From Deinococcus cellulosilyticus NBRC 106333 = KACC 11606 (GTDB lineage: Bacteria; Deinococcota; Deinococci; Deinococcales; Deinococcaceae): a stretch of DNA of 64,000 bases. Of this stretch, positions 22,584-31,544 are shown piece by piece (the stretch's first letter is position 1; each line of letters starts with the position of its first letter). Location of the stretch: the NCBI RefSeq assembly GCF_007990775.1, contig NZ_BJXB01000017.1, positions 1-64,000 of the forward strand, written 5' to 3'. Under the pieces are notes generated by a model, which saw only the letters and a program-made list of their open reading frames with translations, had not been told where the DNA came from and did no database searches. The position numbers and the translations under genes were made by a program.

Positions 22584-24736
22584 AGGACGCTGTCTGGACG
22601 CTCGCCACGCCTGCGGCCCGGGCCGAACTGTCTCGCCTGATGGAGGACTTCAAGATCAGCCCCCTGATGGCACAGGTCTTTCATTCCAGAGGGCTGACCC
22701 GGGAGCACCTGACCCCGGAGTTTCGCCTCAGTCCCAATCCTGCCCTGCATGAGGCGGCAAGCAGGGTCATTGCGGCCATGAAAGCCAGAAAACGCATCCG
22801 CATTCATGGCGATTACGATGCGGACGGCATCACGGCCTCCAGTGTGCTGGTGCTGGGCCTGAAGGCACTGGGAGCAGATGTGCATGCTTTCATTCCCCAC
22901 CGTCTCAATGAAGGATATGGCATGCATCCAGACAAGGTGCCCGAGCACATCGATGCCTGTGACCTGCTGGTGACCGTGGACTGTGGGGTCACCAACCTGG
23001 AGGAAGTCCGGCGGGTGCTGGAGGCAGGCAAGGAAGTGATCGTCACCGACCACCACAGGCCCGGAGCAGAATTCCCGAACTGTCTGGTGGTCCACCCACA
23101 CCTGACCCCGAACTATGACCATGACCTGCACAACCTGACCGGGGCGGGCGTGGCATACCATCTGCTGTGGGCCATCCACCAGCAAATGGGGTTACCTGAT
23201 CCGGTCGAGTACTCGGACATCGCCACCATCGGGACCATTGCAGATGTGGCTCCCCTGATCGGGGAAAACCGCGCCCTGGTGATTGCAGGCCTGAAGCAGA
23301 TGAAAAACAGCATCCATGCAGGCATCCGGGCGGCCCTCAAGCAGAACAGCATCGATGATCCAAGTGCCAGAGATGTGGCTTTTATTCTGGCCCCCAGAAT
23401 CAATGCTGCAGGCCGTCTGGGGGAAGCTGAAATTGCCCTGGAATTCCTCACCACCTATTCCGAGAGGCGTGCCCAGGAGCTAGGGCTGTACCTGGATGTG
23501 CGCAACAAGGAGCGCAAGGAAATTCAGGACAGGATGTTCAAGCATGCCTTGCAGATCGTCAATCCTGAGGACCCAGCCATTGTGGTCACCCACGAGGACT
23601 GGCACGCTGGAATCATGGGGATTGTGGCCAGCAAATTGCTGGAAACTTTTTACAAACCAGTCTTTATCATTGCGCAGGGCAAAGGAAGTGTGCGCTCCAC
23701 CCCGGGCATCAGTGCCGTGGATGGCCTGAACTTCGCAAAAGACCTGCTCAAACGTTACGGGGGGCACTCGGGCGCAGCTGGTTTCGCCATCTACGATGAA
23801 AACATCCCTGAGCTGGAAAAACGCCTGCATGCTTTTGTGAACCGTTATCCGGTGCCTGTGCGTCAGGTGCGAATGGACACCCTGCTTCCAGCCAATGCAG
23901 CACGGTTCAGCATGCTGCATGAAATTGAGCAGTTCGAGCCTTATGGCGAGGGCATCCGCTCTCCCAGCTTCTGGGTGACCGGAACACTCGAAGAAAGCCG
24001 CCAGATGGGCAAGGAACAGAAACACTACAGTTTCAGGGTGCACGGCATCCGGGGCAAGAAGTGGGATTTCAAAGGTCCCAGACCCCACACGCCTGTAGAC
24101 ATTGCAGTCTGTCTGGGCAGCAACACCTACCAGAACAAGACCACCCTGGAGTTCGATGCAGATGCTGTGCGCAGGCAGGAACCCCTCAACCTGACCGAAC
24201 AGGACAGCACGGTGCGGGTGTTCCGAATGGGAGCCAGAGAGGCCATTTCACACCTCAAAAACAACCCTTCCCGATTCGCGGTTTATGCCGAGAATGATGG
24301 CATTCCCTTCCTGCAGAAAAACTGTCCAGAGGTCAGATTGCTGACCCCGGAAGAGGATGCACCACGGATTCTGCTGATGGCCCTGCCTCCACTGGCCACC
24401 CTGGAACGCTGGTTGCAACAAGCAGAGGTGACTTTTGCACTGGGCGACAGAAACCTTGCGGTGCTGCTCGAAACGTACCAGCATGGCAGTGAGCACCTGA
24501 CCCAGCATCCCAGACCCGAAGTTCTGGAAGAACTGGGGGTGGCGTCCTTCATGGATGTGCCAGGCACCAATGTCTGGTCCAGTGCCTCCTACCGTGAGGA
24601 AGCCCTGGAGGCGTACCTGAAAACCTGCATTGCCCAGTTCTTTGTGCGCCTGAGCGACCAGGGGTTCAGCACAGCGGTCTTGCAGCTTTTTGCAGCACAT
24701 CACCCATCCGTCAAAACCCCTCTGCTGTCCATTTGA
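22580..24736 (+). CDS. recJ: Single-stranded-DNA-specific exonuclease RecJ
   Basis: RecJ degrades single-stranded DNA 5' to 3' in recombination and base-excision repair. In Deinococcus it is a main end-processing nuclease in the absence of RecBCD. The DHH superfamily motifs are DYDADG (78-83), VDCGVTN (133-139) and VTDHH (155-159). HSGAAGF marks the DHHA1 domain. An OB-fold and a C-terminal extension of about 170 residues follow, giving 718 residues in total. It overlaps the preceding gene by 4 nt. Confidence 0.95.
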   Translation: MKDAVWTLATPAARAELSRLMEDFKISPLMAQVFHSRGLTREHLTPEFRLSPNPALHEAASRVIAAMKARKRIRIHGDYDADGITASSVLVLGLKALGADVHAFIPHRLNEGYGMHPDKVPEHIDACDLLVTVDCGVTNLEEVRRVLEAGKEVIVTDHHRPGAEFPNCLVVHPHLTPNYDHDLHNLTGAGVAYHLLWAIHQQMGLPDPVEYSDIATIGTIADVAPLIGENRALVIAGLKQMKNSIHAGIRAALKQNSIDDPSARDVAFILAPRINAAGRLGEAEIALEFLTTYSERRAQELGLYLDVRNKERKEIQDRMFKHALQIVNPEDPAIVVTHEDWHAGIMGIVASKLLETFYKPVFIIAQGKGSVRSTPGISAVDGLNFAKDLLKRYGGHSGAAGFAIYDENIPELEKRLHAFVNRYPVPVRQVRMDTLLPANAARFSMLHEIEQFEPYGEGIRSPSFWVTGTLEESRQMGKEQKHYSFRVHGIRGKKWDFKGPRPHTPVDIAVCLGSNTYQNKTTLEFDADAVRRQEPLNLTEQDSTVRVFRMGAREAISHLKNNPSRFAVYAENDGIPFLQKNCPEVRLLTPEEDAPRILLMALPPLATLERWLQQAEVTFALGDRNLAVLLETYQHGSEHLTQHPRPEVLEELGVASFMDVPGTNVWSSASYREEALEAYLKTCIAQFFVRLSDQGFSTAVLQLFAAHHPSVKTPLLSI

Positions 24737-24790
24737 CCATCACATCAAAAAGGCTGGACCCTGCGATGGCCCAGCCTTTCTTCAGCATGT

Positions 24791-26665
24791 TCAGGCTTCC
24801 AGTGCTGTGATCTGGTTGCTGAGCTCCTCCCACTGTTCCATCAGGGAGAAGAGCTTGCTTTCCAGGTCTGCAAGGTCCTGACCCAGACGGGCGAAATCGG
24901 CATCTGGTGCAGCCCCATCCAGGGCCTCTGCAGCCTTCTGTTGCTGGGTTTCGGTGGTGTGGATGTCTGCTTCCACCTGTTCCAGTTTGCGTTTGAGGTG
25001 CCACAGGCTGGGTCCAGAGCGTTCCCTTTTGACTTTGACCTTCACCTCTTCGGTCTTGATGCCTGCAGGGACATGCTTTTGACGGTAATACTGGTAGCCT
25101 CCCGGGTAACTGTAGAACTGTCCGTCTTCGAGGAGCCAGATCTGGTCGGAAAGGTTTTCAATGAAGCGGCGGTCGTGAGAGACCATCAGCAGGGTCCCGG
25201 GGTACTCTCTGAGGGCCTCTTCCAGGCTTTCCACCATCTCCATGTCCAGGTGGTTGGTGGGCTCATCGAGCACCAGAAAGTTGTAGTGCTGCAGGGAGAG
25301 TTTCAGCAGGGCCAGACGCGCCCGCTCTCCTCCACTGAGGTTTTTGACCTGCTTGGTCTGGGCATCATAGGGAAACATGTACGCCCCGAGCAGGTTGTGG
25401 GCCTCCTGGTCCTTTTCGACCAGCGAGCGCACCTCGTCATAGAGTGTGCTTTCTGGGTCCACGCCTCTGAGTTGCTGGTCGTAGTAGCCCACCCGCACCC
25501 GGGCTCCGGTTCTGACGGTGCTTCTGGGATCATCTGAGGAGAGGAGCCCCAGCAATGCTTTCAGGAAGGTGCTCTTCCCTGCCCCGTTCATGCCAATCAG
25601 GGCAATTTTTTCGCCTTTGCGGATGTGCACATTGACATCTTTGAAGAGTTGCCGTCCTGCATAGTTCTTGGAAAGGTGACGGGCATCAAGGACCACTTCC
25701 CCGGAGTCCTCGCAGGTGAAACGCACTTCGGTGACATCCTCATCAGGTGGGGGAGCATCCACCTGGGCGGCCTGCATGCGCTCCAGACGCTTCTCCATGG
25801 CATGGACCCGCTTGAAAAGCTGGCTGTTTTTTCTGGCCCACACCCGGTTGAGTTCAACAGAACTCTTGAAGGCGTCAATTTTACGCTGCTGGGCCTCAAA
25901 AACCTTCATCTGGTGTTCGAGTTCAGCCTCCAGAAGCAGCCTGAACTGGCTGTAATTTCCAGGGTAGACTTTCAGGTGGCCATCCCGGATGTAGGCGGTT
26001 TTGTTGGTCACGTTGTCCAGGAAGGTGCGGTCGTGGGACACCACCAGAATGGCTCCGGCATAGCGGCTCAGGAAACCTTCCAGCCATTCGAGCATTTTGA
26101 TGTCGAGGTGGTTGGTGGGCTCGTCAAGAAGCAGGATCTCTGGGTTGCTGACCAGCAGCTTTGCCAGACCCAGGCGGGTCTTTTCTCCTCCTGAGAGGCC
26201 TCCCACCCGTTCAAACTCCCTGCCCCGGAACCCGAAGTTGAGCAGCACAGCATCCCGGCGGGCACGGCGTTCAAAACCTCCCCGAAGCTGGTAGTGTTCC
26301 AGCAGGTCATGGTAGGCCTCATAATCCGCATCGGTGGCCTCACCAAGTCTGGCCTGCAGGTGCTCGAGCTGCTCTTCAAGTTCATCGAGCTCATGAAAAG
26401 CAGAGTCCAGCACGTTCTGGATGGTGTCTTCAGGATCGAAGTCCGGGTCCTGGCGCAGCATGCCGATGGTGGTTCCCCTGGCCCTCCGCACATCCCCGAA
26501 GGTGGGCTCCTCTTCTCCGGTGATCAGCTTCAGCACCGTGCTCTTGCCTGCACCGTTGCGGCCCACCAGGGCCACCCGTTCTCCGGCATGCAGGGCAAAA
26601 TTCAGGTCTTCGAGAACGGTCTGCTGACCGTAATATTTGAGAATGTTGTTCAACTGGACTAGCAC
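24791..26665 (-). CDS. ABC-F family ATPase (Uup/EttA-like)
   Basis: The protein has two ABC nucleotide-binding domains in one chain without membrane segments. Walker A motifs are GRNGAGKST and GMNGAGKST, and signature motifs are LSGGEKTRLG and LSGGERARLA. An inter-domain linker rich in charged helix and a C-terminal coiled coil (ALDGAAPDADFARLGQDLADLESKL) follow the Uup pattern. ABC-F proteins act on the ribosome. I chose the GTG start (26665, 624 residues) because TACAAT lies 6 nt upstream; a longer frame starting at 26716 would include this promoter. Confidence 0.93.
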   Translation of the reverse strand: MLVQLNNILKYYGQQTVLEDLNFALHAGERVALVGRNGAGKSTVLKLITGEEEPTFGDVRRARGTTIGMLRQDPDFDPEDTIQNVLDSAFHELDELEEQLEHLQARLGEATDADYEAYHDLLEHYQLRGGFERRARRDAVLLNFGFRGREFERVGGLSGGEKTRLGLAKLLVSNPEILLLDEPTNHLDIKMLEWLEGFLSRYAGAILVVSHDRTFLDNVTNKTAYIRDGHLKVYPGNYSQFRLLLEAELEHQMKVFEAQQRKIDAFKSSVELNRVWARKNSQLFKRVHAMEKRLERMQAAQVDAPPPDEDVTEVRFTCEDSGEVVLDARHLSKNYAGRQLFKDVNVHIRKGEKIALIGMNGAGKSTFLKALLGLLSSDDPRSTVRTGARVRVGYYDQQLRGVDPESTLYDEVRSLVEKDQEAHNLLGAYMFPYDAQTKQVKNLSGGERARLALLKLSLQHYNFLVLDEPTNHLDMEMVESLEEALREYPGTLLMVSHDRRFIENLSDQIWLLEDGQFYSYPGGYQYYRQKHVPAGIKTEEVKVKVKRERSGPSLWHLKRKLEQVEADIHTTETQQQKAAEALDGAAPDADFARLGQDLADLESKLFSLMEQWEELSNQITALEA

Positions 26666-26767
26666 CCTCAAATTGTACTGAATGGAAGGGCAAGATGACC
26701 TGAGCCATTTGACCATGGAGGGTGAGGATCAAGTCAATGGCAGGTCGGTCTCACTCGAAAAAGCCGT

Positions 26768-26928
26768 CAGTCCTCAGCTTTCAGCAGTCAGCACAACACC
26801 AACCGACGAGAAATGCACTGCCTGGTCTGGATGTTCATGTGACGGATCTCTGTCGACTCTGGTTCTGTTGCAAGACCAACATCTGATCTTTTGCTGATGG
26901 CTGAAGGCTCATCGCTGATTGCTTCTGA
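26768..26928. repeat. Repeat element D: inverted heptad arrays
   Basis: The left array has four units of type CAGNNNN (26768-26795). The right array has five of type CTGANNG (26894-26928); CAGC and GCTG are complementary and the period is 7 bp throughout. The reverse complement of the 98-bp core shows AGAGAT, CCG, CACA, GACCAGG and TTGGTGTTG in the same order as element C. Confidence 0.7.
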
Positions 26929-26962
26929 ACTGTACTCCAGCTGAACCCTGTACTATGGGCAT

Positions 26963-27646
26963 ATGCTCGCCGAAGTGATGATCGAAAATGCCACAGAGCT
27001 CCGCATGGTCCAGAATCTGGGGGCCCACAGTGTGCTGCTGGCCCGTCAGGTGGTCAAGGGCGGGATCAGTCCCGACCTGAAAACCCTGGATGAAATCCGG
27101 GAGGCCAGCCGAATTCCCTTCACTGTGCTGGTGAGGCCAGATGAACTTGGACAGCAATATGAGAATGAACGCAAAAACAAACTTCTGGGTCACCTGAGGG
27201 CGTACCGACAGGCTGGAATTGAAGGTGTGGCCCTGGGGGTGCGGGAAGAGGATTTTGTGGATGTGTTCTTTCTGGAAGACATCCTGTCTTTTGGCTTCAA
27301 AATCACCTTTTATGGTTTCAATGGCCTGAAGTCTCTGCCCCAGATGCTGAAGATGCTGAACATGTACCCCCGGGTCTGCAGGATCATCACCCGTGGGAAT
27401 CAGGCGTCAAGCTGGGAGGGACGCACCACCATTCGTGAACTTGCAGAAATGGCGCGTCCTGGCCTGGAAGTGTTTGCAGAAGGGGTGGGGCTTCATCCCA
27501 ACAACCTTGCAGAGTTTGTGCAACACTCTGGAGCCCATGGCCTTTTGTGGGGCTCCACCGTGCGGGATGCTTCGGAGCGGCTGGACCTGGTGTTGCTGGA
27601 ACAGCTCATTGACATCATGGTGCATAAAACATCCCGGCGTTTTTAG
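26963..27646 (+). CDS. CutC-like TIM-barrel protein, copy 1
   Basis: This 227-residue protein resembles the CutC copper-homeostasis family: EVMIENATELRMVQNLGAHSVLLARQVVKGGISPDLKTLDEIREASRIPFTVLVRP follows the CutC opening, but the usual RIELC motif is replaced by SVLLA and the cysteines are missing. The substrate and metal binding are therefore doubtful. It is paralogous to the next gene (about 30-40% by eye). TACTAT lies 6 nt before the ATG, so the transcript is probably leaderless. Confidence 0.75.
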   Translation: MLAEVMIENATELRMVQNLGAHSVLLARQVVKGGISPDLKTLDEIREASRIPFTVLVRPDELGQQYENERKNKLLGHLRAYRQAGIEGVALGVREEDFVDVFFLEDILSFGFKITFYGFNGLKSLPQMLKMLNMYPRVCRIITRGNQASSWEGRTTIRELAEMARPGLEVFAEGVGLHPNNLAEFVQHSGAHGLLWGSTVRDASERLDLVLLEQLIDIMVHKTSRRF

Positions 27647-27871
27647 GCCTGCACATTTTGATGCTGATCGTTACAGCTGTTTTGAAACTGAAGTGCATAC
27701 ACTTCAGAAAAAGAGTGCATAAAGATTCAATTGTAACGATAGAAGATTGAAGGTTTTTTGTTTTACCAAGCGTCAGGATTTAGATATGTAAGAAGTTTGT
27801 AATTATTTGCTGGATGGCATAATATTCATGAATTTCAGCTTGCGCTCAGGAAGCAATGCTAGCATTTCAAC
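27647..27871. other. AT-rich spacer between the two CutC-like genes
   Basis: 225 bp of markedly AT-rich DNA with no gene. ATCGTTACA and TGTAACGAT (ending near 27742) are inverted and about 60 bp apart. TAGCAT (27860-27865) lies 6 nt before the second CutC-like start. Confidence 0.55.
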
Positions 27872-28615
27872 ATGATCGCTGAGGTCATTGTAGAAAATGC
27901 CACTGAAGCCAGAACGGCGCAAAACGCTGGAGCCTCTCGCCTTCTCCTGGCGCGCCATGTCATGCAAGGTGGTGTCAGCCCCGACCTCAAAACCATTGCC
28001 GAAACCCTGGAAGCCGCCCGCGTCCCGGTCTATGCTCTGGTCCGACCCGACCTGAAAGACTACGCTTACGGTCCAGACCGTCATCCGCGCATCTACAAGA
28101 TTCTGGACGCCTACCGCAGGGCAGGCATTCAGAACATCGCTTTTGGAGCCACCGAAGGCTCCATGATCAACTGGTTTCTGCTCGAAGAAGCAATCACCTA
28201 CGGGTTCAACATCACCTTCAATGGGGCGTTTGATTTCACCCACGACCTCAGTGTGAACTACATGCTGCTCAGCATGTACCCCAGGGTTGAACGCATCACC
28301 ACCCGTGGACAGGCCGTGAGCATCGTCGATGGACAGCAGGAAGTCAAAAAACTGGTTTCCCTCAACAAACCCAGCCTCAAAATCATGGTGGAGGCCACCG
28401 GTTTCAGTTACGAAACCATCCAGCCTTTCTTGCAAGAAACAGGCATCAAAGAAGTTCAGTTTGGGCGCACCGTCAGAGATGACCAGGGCAAACTGAACCC
28501 TGTGACCCTCGGCCAGTACGTCTCCCTGATGAACGGCAAACCCATCAAAGAAGAAAAGCGTGGTTTGCACAGTGCCTTTGATAAGGCTTCACCCGCTACG
28601 CGCTTCCGCCAGTAA
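27872..28615 (+). CDS. CutC-like TIM-barrel protein, copy 2
   Basis: This 247-residue paralogue of the upstream gene opens with EVIVENATEARTAQNAGASRLLLARHVMQGGVSPDLKTIAETLEAARVPVYALVRP. As in copy 1, the conserved acidic residue and cysteine of CutC are replaced (RLLLA). Copy 2 has a C-terminal tail of about 25 residues absent from copy 1. The tandem copies probably arose by duplication. TAGCAT 6 nt before the ATG suggests independent leaderless transcription. A terminator shared with nuoN follows. Confidence 0.75.
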   Translation: MIAEVIVENATEARTAQNAGASRLLLARHVMQGGVSPDLKTIAETLEAARVPVYALVRPDLKDYAYGPDRHPRIYKILDAYRRAGIQNIAFGATEGSMINWFLLEEAITYGFNITFNGAFDFTHDLSVNYMLLSMYPRVERITTRGQAVSIVDGQQEVKKLVSLNKPSLKIMVEATGFSYETIQPFLQETGIKEVQFGRTVRDDQGKLNPVTLGQYVSLMNGKPIKEEKRGLHSAFDKASPATRFRQ

Positions 28616-28642
28616 CCCTGGCTTACCTTTAAACAAAAAACA

Positions 28643-28666
28643 AAAGACCCGCCTGAGCGGGTCTTT
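28643..28666. terminator. Bidirectional terminator, cutC-like / nuoN
   Basis: AAAGACCCGC, CTGA, GCGGGTCTTT between convergent genes. The minus-strand side has a long T-rich tract, so it should end the nuo operon efficiently. Confidence 0.9.
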
Positions 28667-28679
28667 CTCTTTGCAGGGT

Positions 28680-30119
28680 TTACTTCATGGCCTGCTGAAC
28701 AATGGGACTGTTGAAGAGGGTCAGGACCCAGTTGGGAAGCACCCCAAGCACCACAGTTGCAGCCACACTGGCCAGCACGGTGAGGGTGCTGTTGGGGAAG
28801 CTGCGCTCTTCGATGGACTGGGGTTCTTCAGCGGGCATGAACATCAGCACGGCGGGCCTCAGGTAGTACACAAAGGCAATCATGCTGGTGACAATTGCAA
28901 TGATGGTCATGGCCGTGTAGCCACTCTGGAAGGCCGCGCCGAAGAGCACCAGTTTGGCCACAAATCCCGCAAAGGGCGGAATTCCGGCCAGAGACAGCAG
29001 GAAGATGGCCAGGGAGATGGCGTGCAGGGGCTTGCGGTAGTACAGACCCCGCATTTTGGGGATCAGCATGCCACGGTCATCCTGCTGCAGCATGGCGATC
29101 ACCGCAAACGCTCCAGCGTTTGCGAAGGTGTAGCCCAGCAGGTGGTACAGCAGGGCAGGAATCCCGAGGTCGGGTGCAGCAAGCAGGGCCAGCCCAAGGT
29201 AACCCGAGTGGGCAATGGCAGAATAGGCCAGCGCACGTTTGATTTCGGCCTGCCGGAGGGCTGCCATGTTGCCCCCGATCATGGTCAGGGCCAGAATGAT
29301 CTGTGCAGGGAGGGTCCAGTCGGCTCCAGGCAGGGCACGCAGGAACACCGCAATCATCCCTGCGAAAGCAGCGGTTTTGACCACAATGCTCATGAACTGG
29401 GTGACAATGGTGGGGCTGCCGGAGTACACGTCTGGAGTCCACTGGTGGAAAGGGGCCATCGCCACTTTGAAGCTGAAGCCTGCGAGGAGCAGGAAGGCTC
29501 CGGTGAGAAGCAGGGCGTCATTCTGGAAGGCCTGTGAAGCAATGGCCTGACGGATGCCGTCATAGCTGAAGGTTCCGGTGGCCCCGAAGACCAGGGCAAT
29601 GCCGTAGATCAGCACAGCACTGGCAACTGAACCCAGCAGGAAGTATTTCATGCCTGCTTCTTCACTGCGCCTGGATTCCTGCAGGGTGGCCAGCACGTAG
29701 GTGGACAGGGACATCACTTCCAGACCAATCAGCATCACGATCAGGTCCCCGGAGAAGGCAATCAGCAGGGTTCCCGTGACCCCATAAAGCAGGATGATGT
29801 CAAACTCCGGGAAGTTGAGGTTGCTGCGTGCCGTGTGGTCCAGGCTGGTGAGTTGACTGAGAATCGAGCCGATCAGGATGATTCCGGCAAAGATCAGGCT
29901 GACGTTGCTCAGTTGCAGGGAACCGGCAAAGCTGCTCAGGTTCTGGTCCCAAAGGGAAAACAGGCTGCCCAGGGTCAACACCTGTCCGGTGATGCCCAGC
30001 ATGGCAATGTTGCGGCGGCTGGTGAAAAATCCCAGGATGGTGGCTGCAACCGCCGTGACCAGAATGATGACGATGGGAAGCATGGCCATGAATTTAATGT
30101 CTGGCATCTGGAGTTCCAT
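28680..30119 (-). CDS. nuoN: NADH-quinone oxidoreductase subunit N
   Basis: This is one of three antiporter-like, proton-pumping membrane subunits of Complex I. It has 479 residues with about 14 membrane helices. The pumping-channel glutamate segment LIGLEVMSLSTYVLA and lysine-bearing helices such as GMKYFLLGSVASAVLIYGIAL and the HLLGYTFANAGAFAV region are present. It is the last gene of the operon, 3 nt after nuoM, followed by a strong terminator. Confidence 0.95.
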   Translation of the reverse strand: MELQMPDIKFMAMLPIVIILVTAVAATILGFFTSRRNIAMLGITGQVLTLGSLFSLWDQNLSSFAGSLQLSNVSLIFAGIILIGSILSQLTSLDHTARSNLNFPEFDIILLYGVTGTLLIAFSGDLIVMLIGLEVMSLSTYVLATLQESRRSEEAGMKYFLLGSVASAVLIYGIALVFGATGTFSYDGIRQAIASQAFQNDALLLTGAFLLLAGFSFKVAMAPFHQWTPDVYSGSPTIVTQFMSIVVKTAAFAGMIAVFLRALPGADWTLPAQIILALTMIGGNMAALRQAEIKRALAYSAIAHSGYLGLALLAAPDLGIPALLYHLLGYTFANAGAFAVIAMLQQDDRGMLIPKMRGLYYRKPLHAISLAIFLLSLAGIPPFAGFVAKLVLFGAAFQSGYTAMTIIAIVTSMIAFVYYLRPAVLMFMPAEEPQSIEERSFPNSTLTVLASVAATVVLGVLPNWVLTLFNSPIVQQAMK

Positions 30120-30122
30120 GGC

Positions 30123-31544
30123 TTAACCTCCCAGTCCTTGCATGATCCGGTCCACCACGGGACGGATCATGTTGATGGCGGGTGAACTGTAGATTCCGTA
30201 AATCACGCTGACCCCCACCGCAGAGATCAGAATGAGTCCTTCCAGACCCGTGATGTCTTTCAGGGCAACGGTGCCCTGGGGTTTGGTTTCCCAGTAGGTT
30301 TTCTGATAAGCGGTCAGGGCGTAGGCACCTGCAGCAATCACGCTGAGGCCTGCGATGAAGGCCAGCCAGGGACTGACCTGATAGGCCCCCAGCATGATGC
30401 TGAATTCACCAATGAAGCCAGCCAGACCGGGAACGGCAATGGCAGCAAACCACAGCACCATGGTCAGACCAGAGAGCACAGGAGCATCGTCCATGATGCC
30501 ACCTGAGTTGGTGTTCACATGACCGGTGCGGTTGTAAATCATGCCCACAGCCAGGAACAGGGCACCCATGTAAACCCCCTGGAAGGCCAGCAGGTACAGG
30601 GCACCCGTGGTGGCAATGTCGTTCATGCTGAAGACCCCGAGGGCCACCAGACCCATGTGGCTCAGGCCTGCATAGGCCAGCACCCGTTTCCAGTTGGTCT
30701 GCTGGAAGGCAATCCAGGCGGCATACAGGGTGGTGAAGGCGGCCAGGGCCATCAGGATGAAGCGCAGTTCTTCACTGGCCTCCGGGAACAGGGGCAGGGC
30801 GAAACGGAACACCCCGTATCCACCCACTTTATAAAGCGTCCCCATCACATCAGGCACACCGGAGTTGTGGTTCTCCTCGTGGAATTCGGGGAGCCAGCCG
30901 TGCAGGGGGAACATGGGCAGTTTGACTGCAAAAGCAGCCACAAACCCGAGCAACAGCCACATCTGGACTTTGGGATCGAGGGGTTTTGCAAGCAGGTCTG
31001 CCAGAGCAAAGGTGGCAGAGCCGGAGTAGTACTTCACGCCGATCATGCTGAGCAGCATGAAGAGGGAACCGATGATGGTGTAGACCGCGAACTTGGTGAG
31101 CGCCTGAACCCTTCTGGGTCCACCGTAGATGGCGAGCATCACCAGGGCAGGAATCAGGGTGGCTTCGAAGAACACATAAAAGAGGATCAGGTCACGGGAG
31201 GCGAAGATGCCCAGCAGACCGGACTCCATCAGGAGCACGTTGGCCAGCATCGGACCGGGACGTTCCACATTGAATGCAGCGTACAGCACGCACAGCAGGC
31301 TCATGAAGGAGGTGACGAGGGTCAAAAGCAGGCTCACCCCATCCAGTCCGATGGTGTAGGTCATGCCCAGGGCAGGCACCCAGGGAACAGAAGTCACCTC
31401 TGCTCCACCCTGCTGCCACAGCAGCAGATTGACGATGAAAGCGAAGAGCGAACCTGCAATGGCAATGTATTTTTTGGTGGCTCCAGGGGTGAAGACCAGC
31501 AGCAGGGCCGCCAGAGCAGGCAGGTACAGCAGGACGTTGATCAT
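30123..31544 (-). CDS. nuoM: NADH-quinone oxidoreductase subunit M
   Basis: This antiporter-like proton-pumping subunit has 473 residues and about 14 membrane helices. FYVFFEATLIPALVMLAIYGG contains the conserved pump glutamate; KLPMFPLHGWLPEFHEENHNSGVPDVMGTLYKVGGYG and AYAGLSHMGLVALG are family signatures. The start is the ATG that overlaps the nuoL stop by 4 nt; the frame extends further upstream but only as nuoL shadow. It is cotranscribed with nuoL and nuoN. Confidence 0.96.
   Translation of the reverse strand: MINVLLYLPALAALLLVFTPGATKKYIAIAGSLFAFIVNLLLWQQGGAEVTSVPWVPALGMTYTIGLDGVSLLLTLVTSFMSLLCVLYAAFNVERPGPMLANVLLMESGLLGIFASRDLILFYVFFEATLIPALVMLAIYGGPRRVQALTKFAVYTIIGSLFMLLSMIGVKYYSGSATFALADLLAKPLDPKVQMWLLLGFVAAFAVKLPMFPLHGWLPEFHEENHNSGVPDVMGTLYKVGGYGVFRFALPLFPEASEELRFILMALAAFTTLYAAWIAFQQTNWKRVLAYAGLSHMGLVALGVFSMNDIATTGALYLLAFQGVYMGALFLAVGMIYNRTGHVNTNSGGIMDDAPVLSGLTMVLWFAAIAVPGLAGFIGEFSIMLGAYQVSPWLAFIAGLSVIAAGAYALTAYQKTYWETKPQGTVALKDITGLEGLILISAVGVSVIYGIYSSPAINMIRPVVDRIMQGLGG

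Noticed and set aside
26666..26716. 17-codon extension of the ABC-F protein
   Set aside because: It overlaps the TACAAT promoter element, and the family similarity starts at VQLNNILKYYG.
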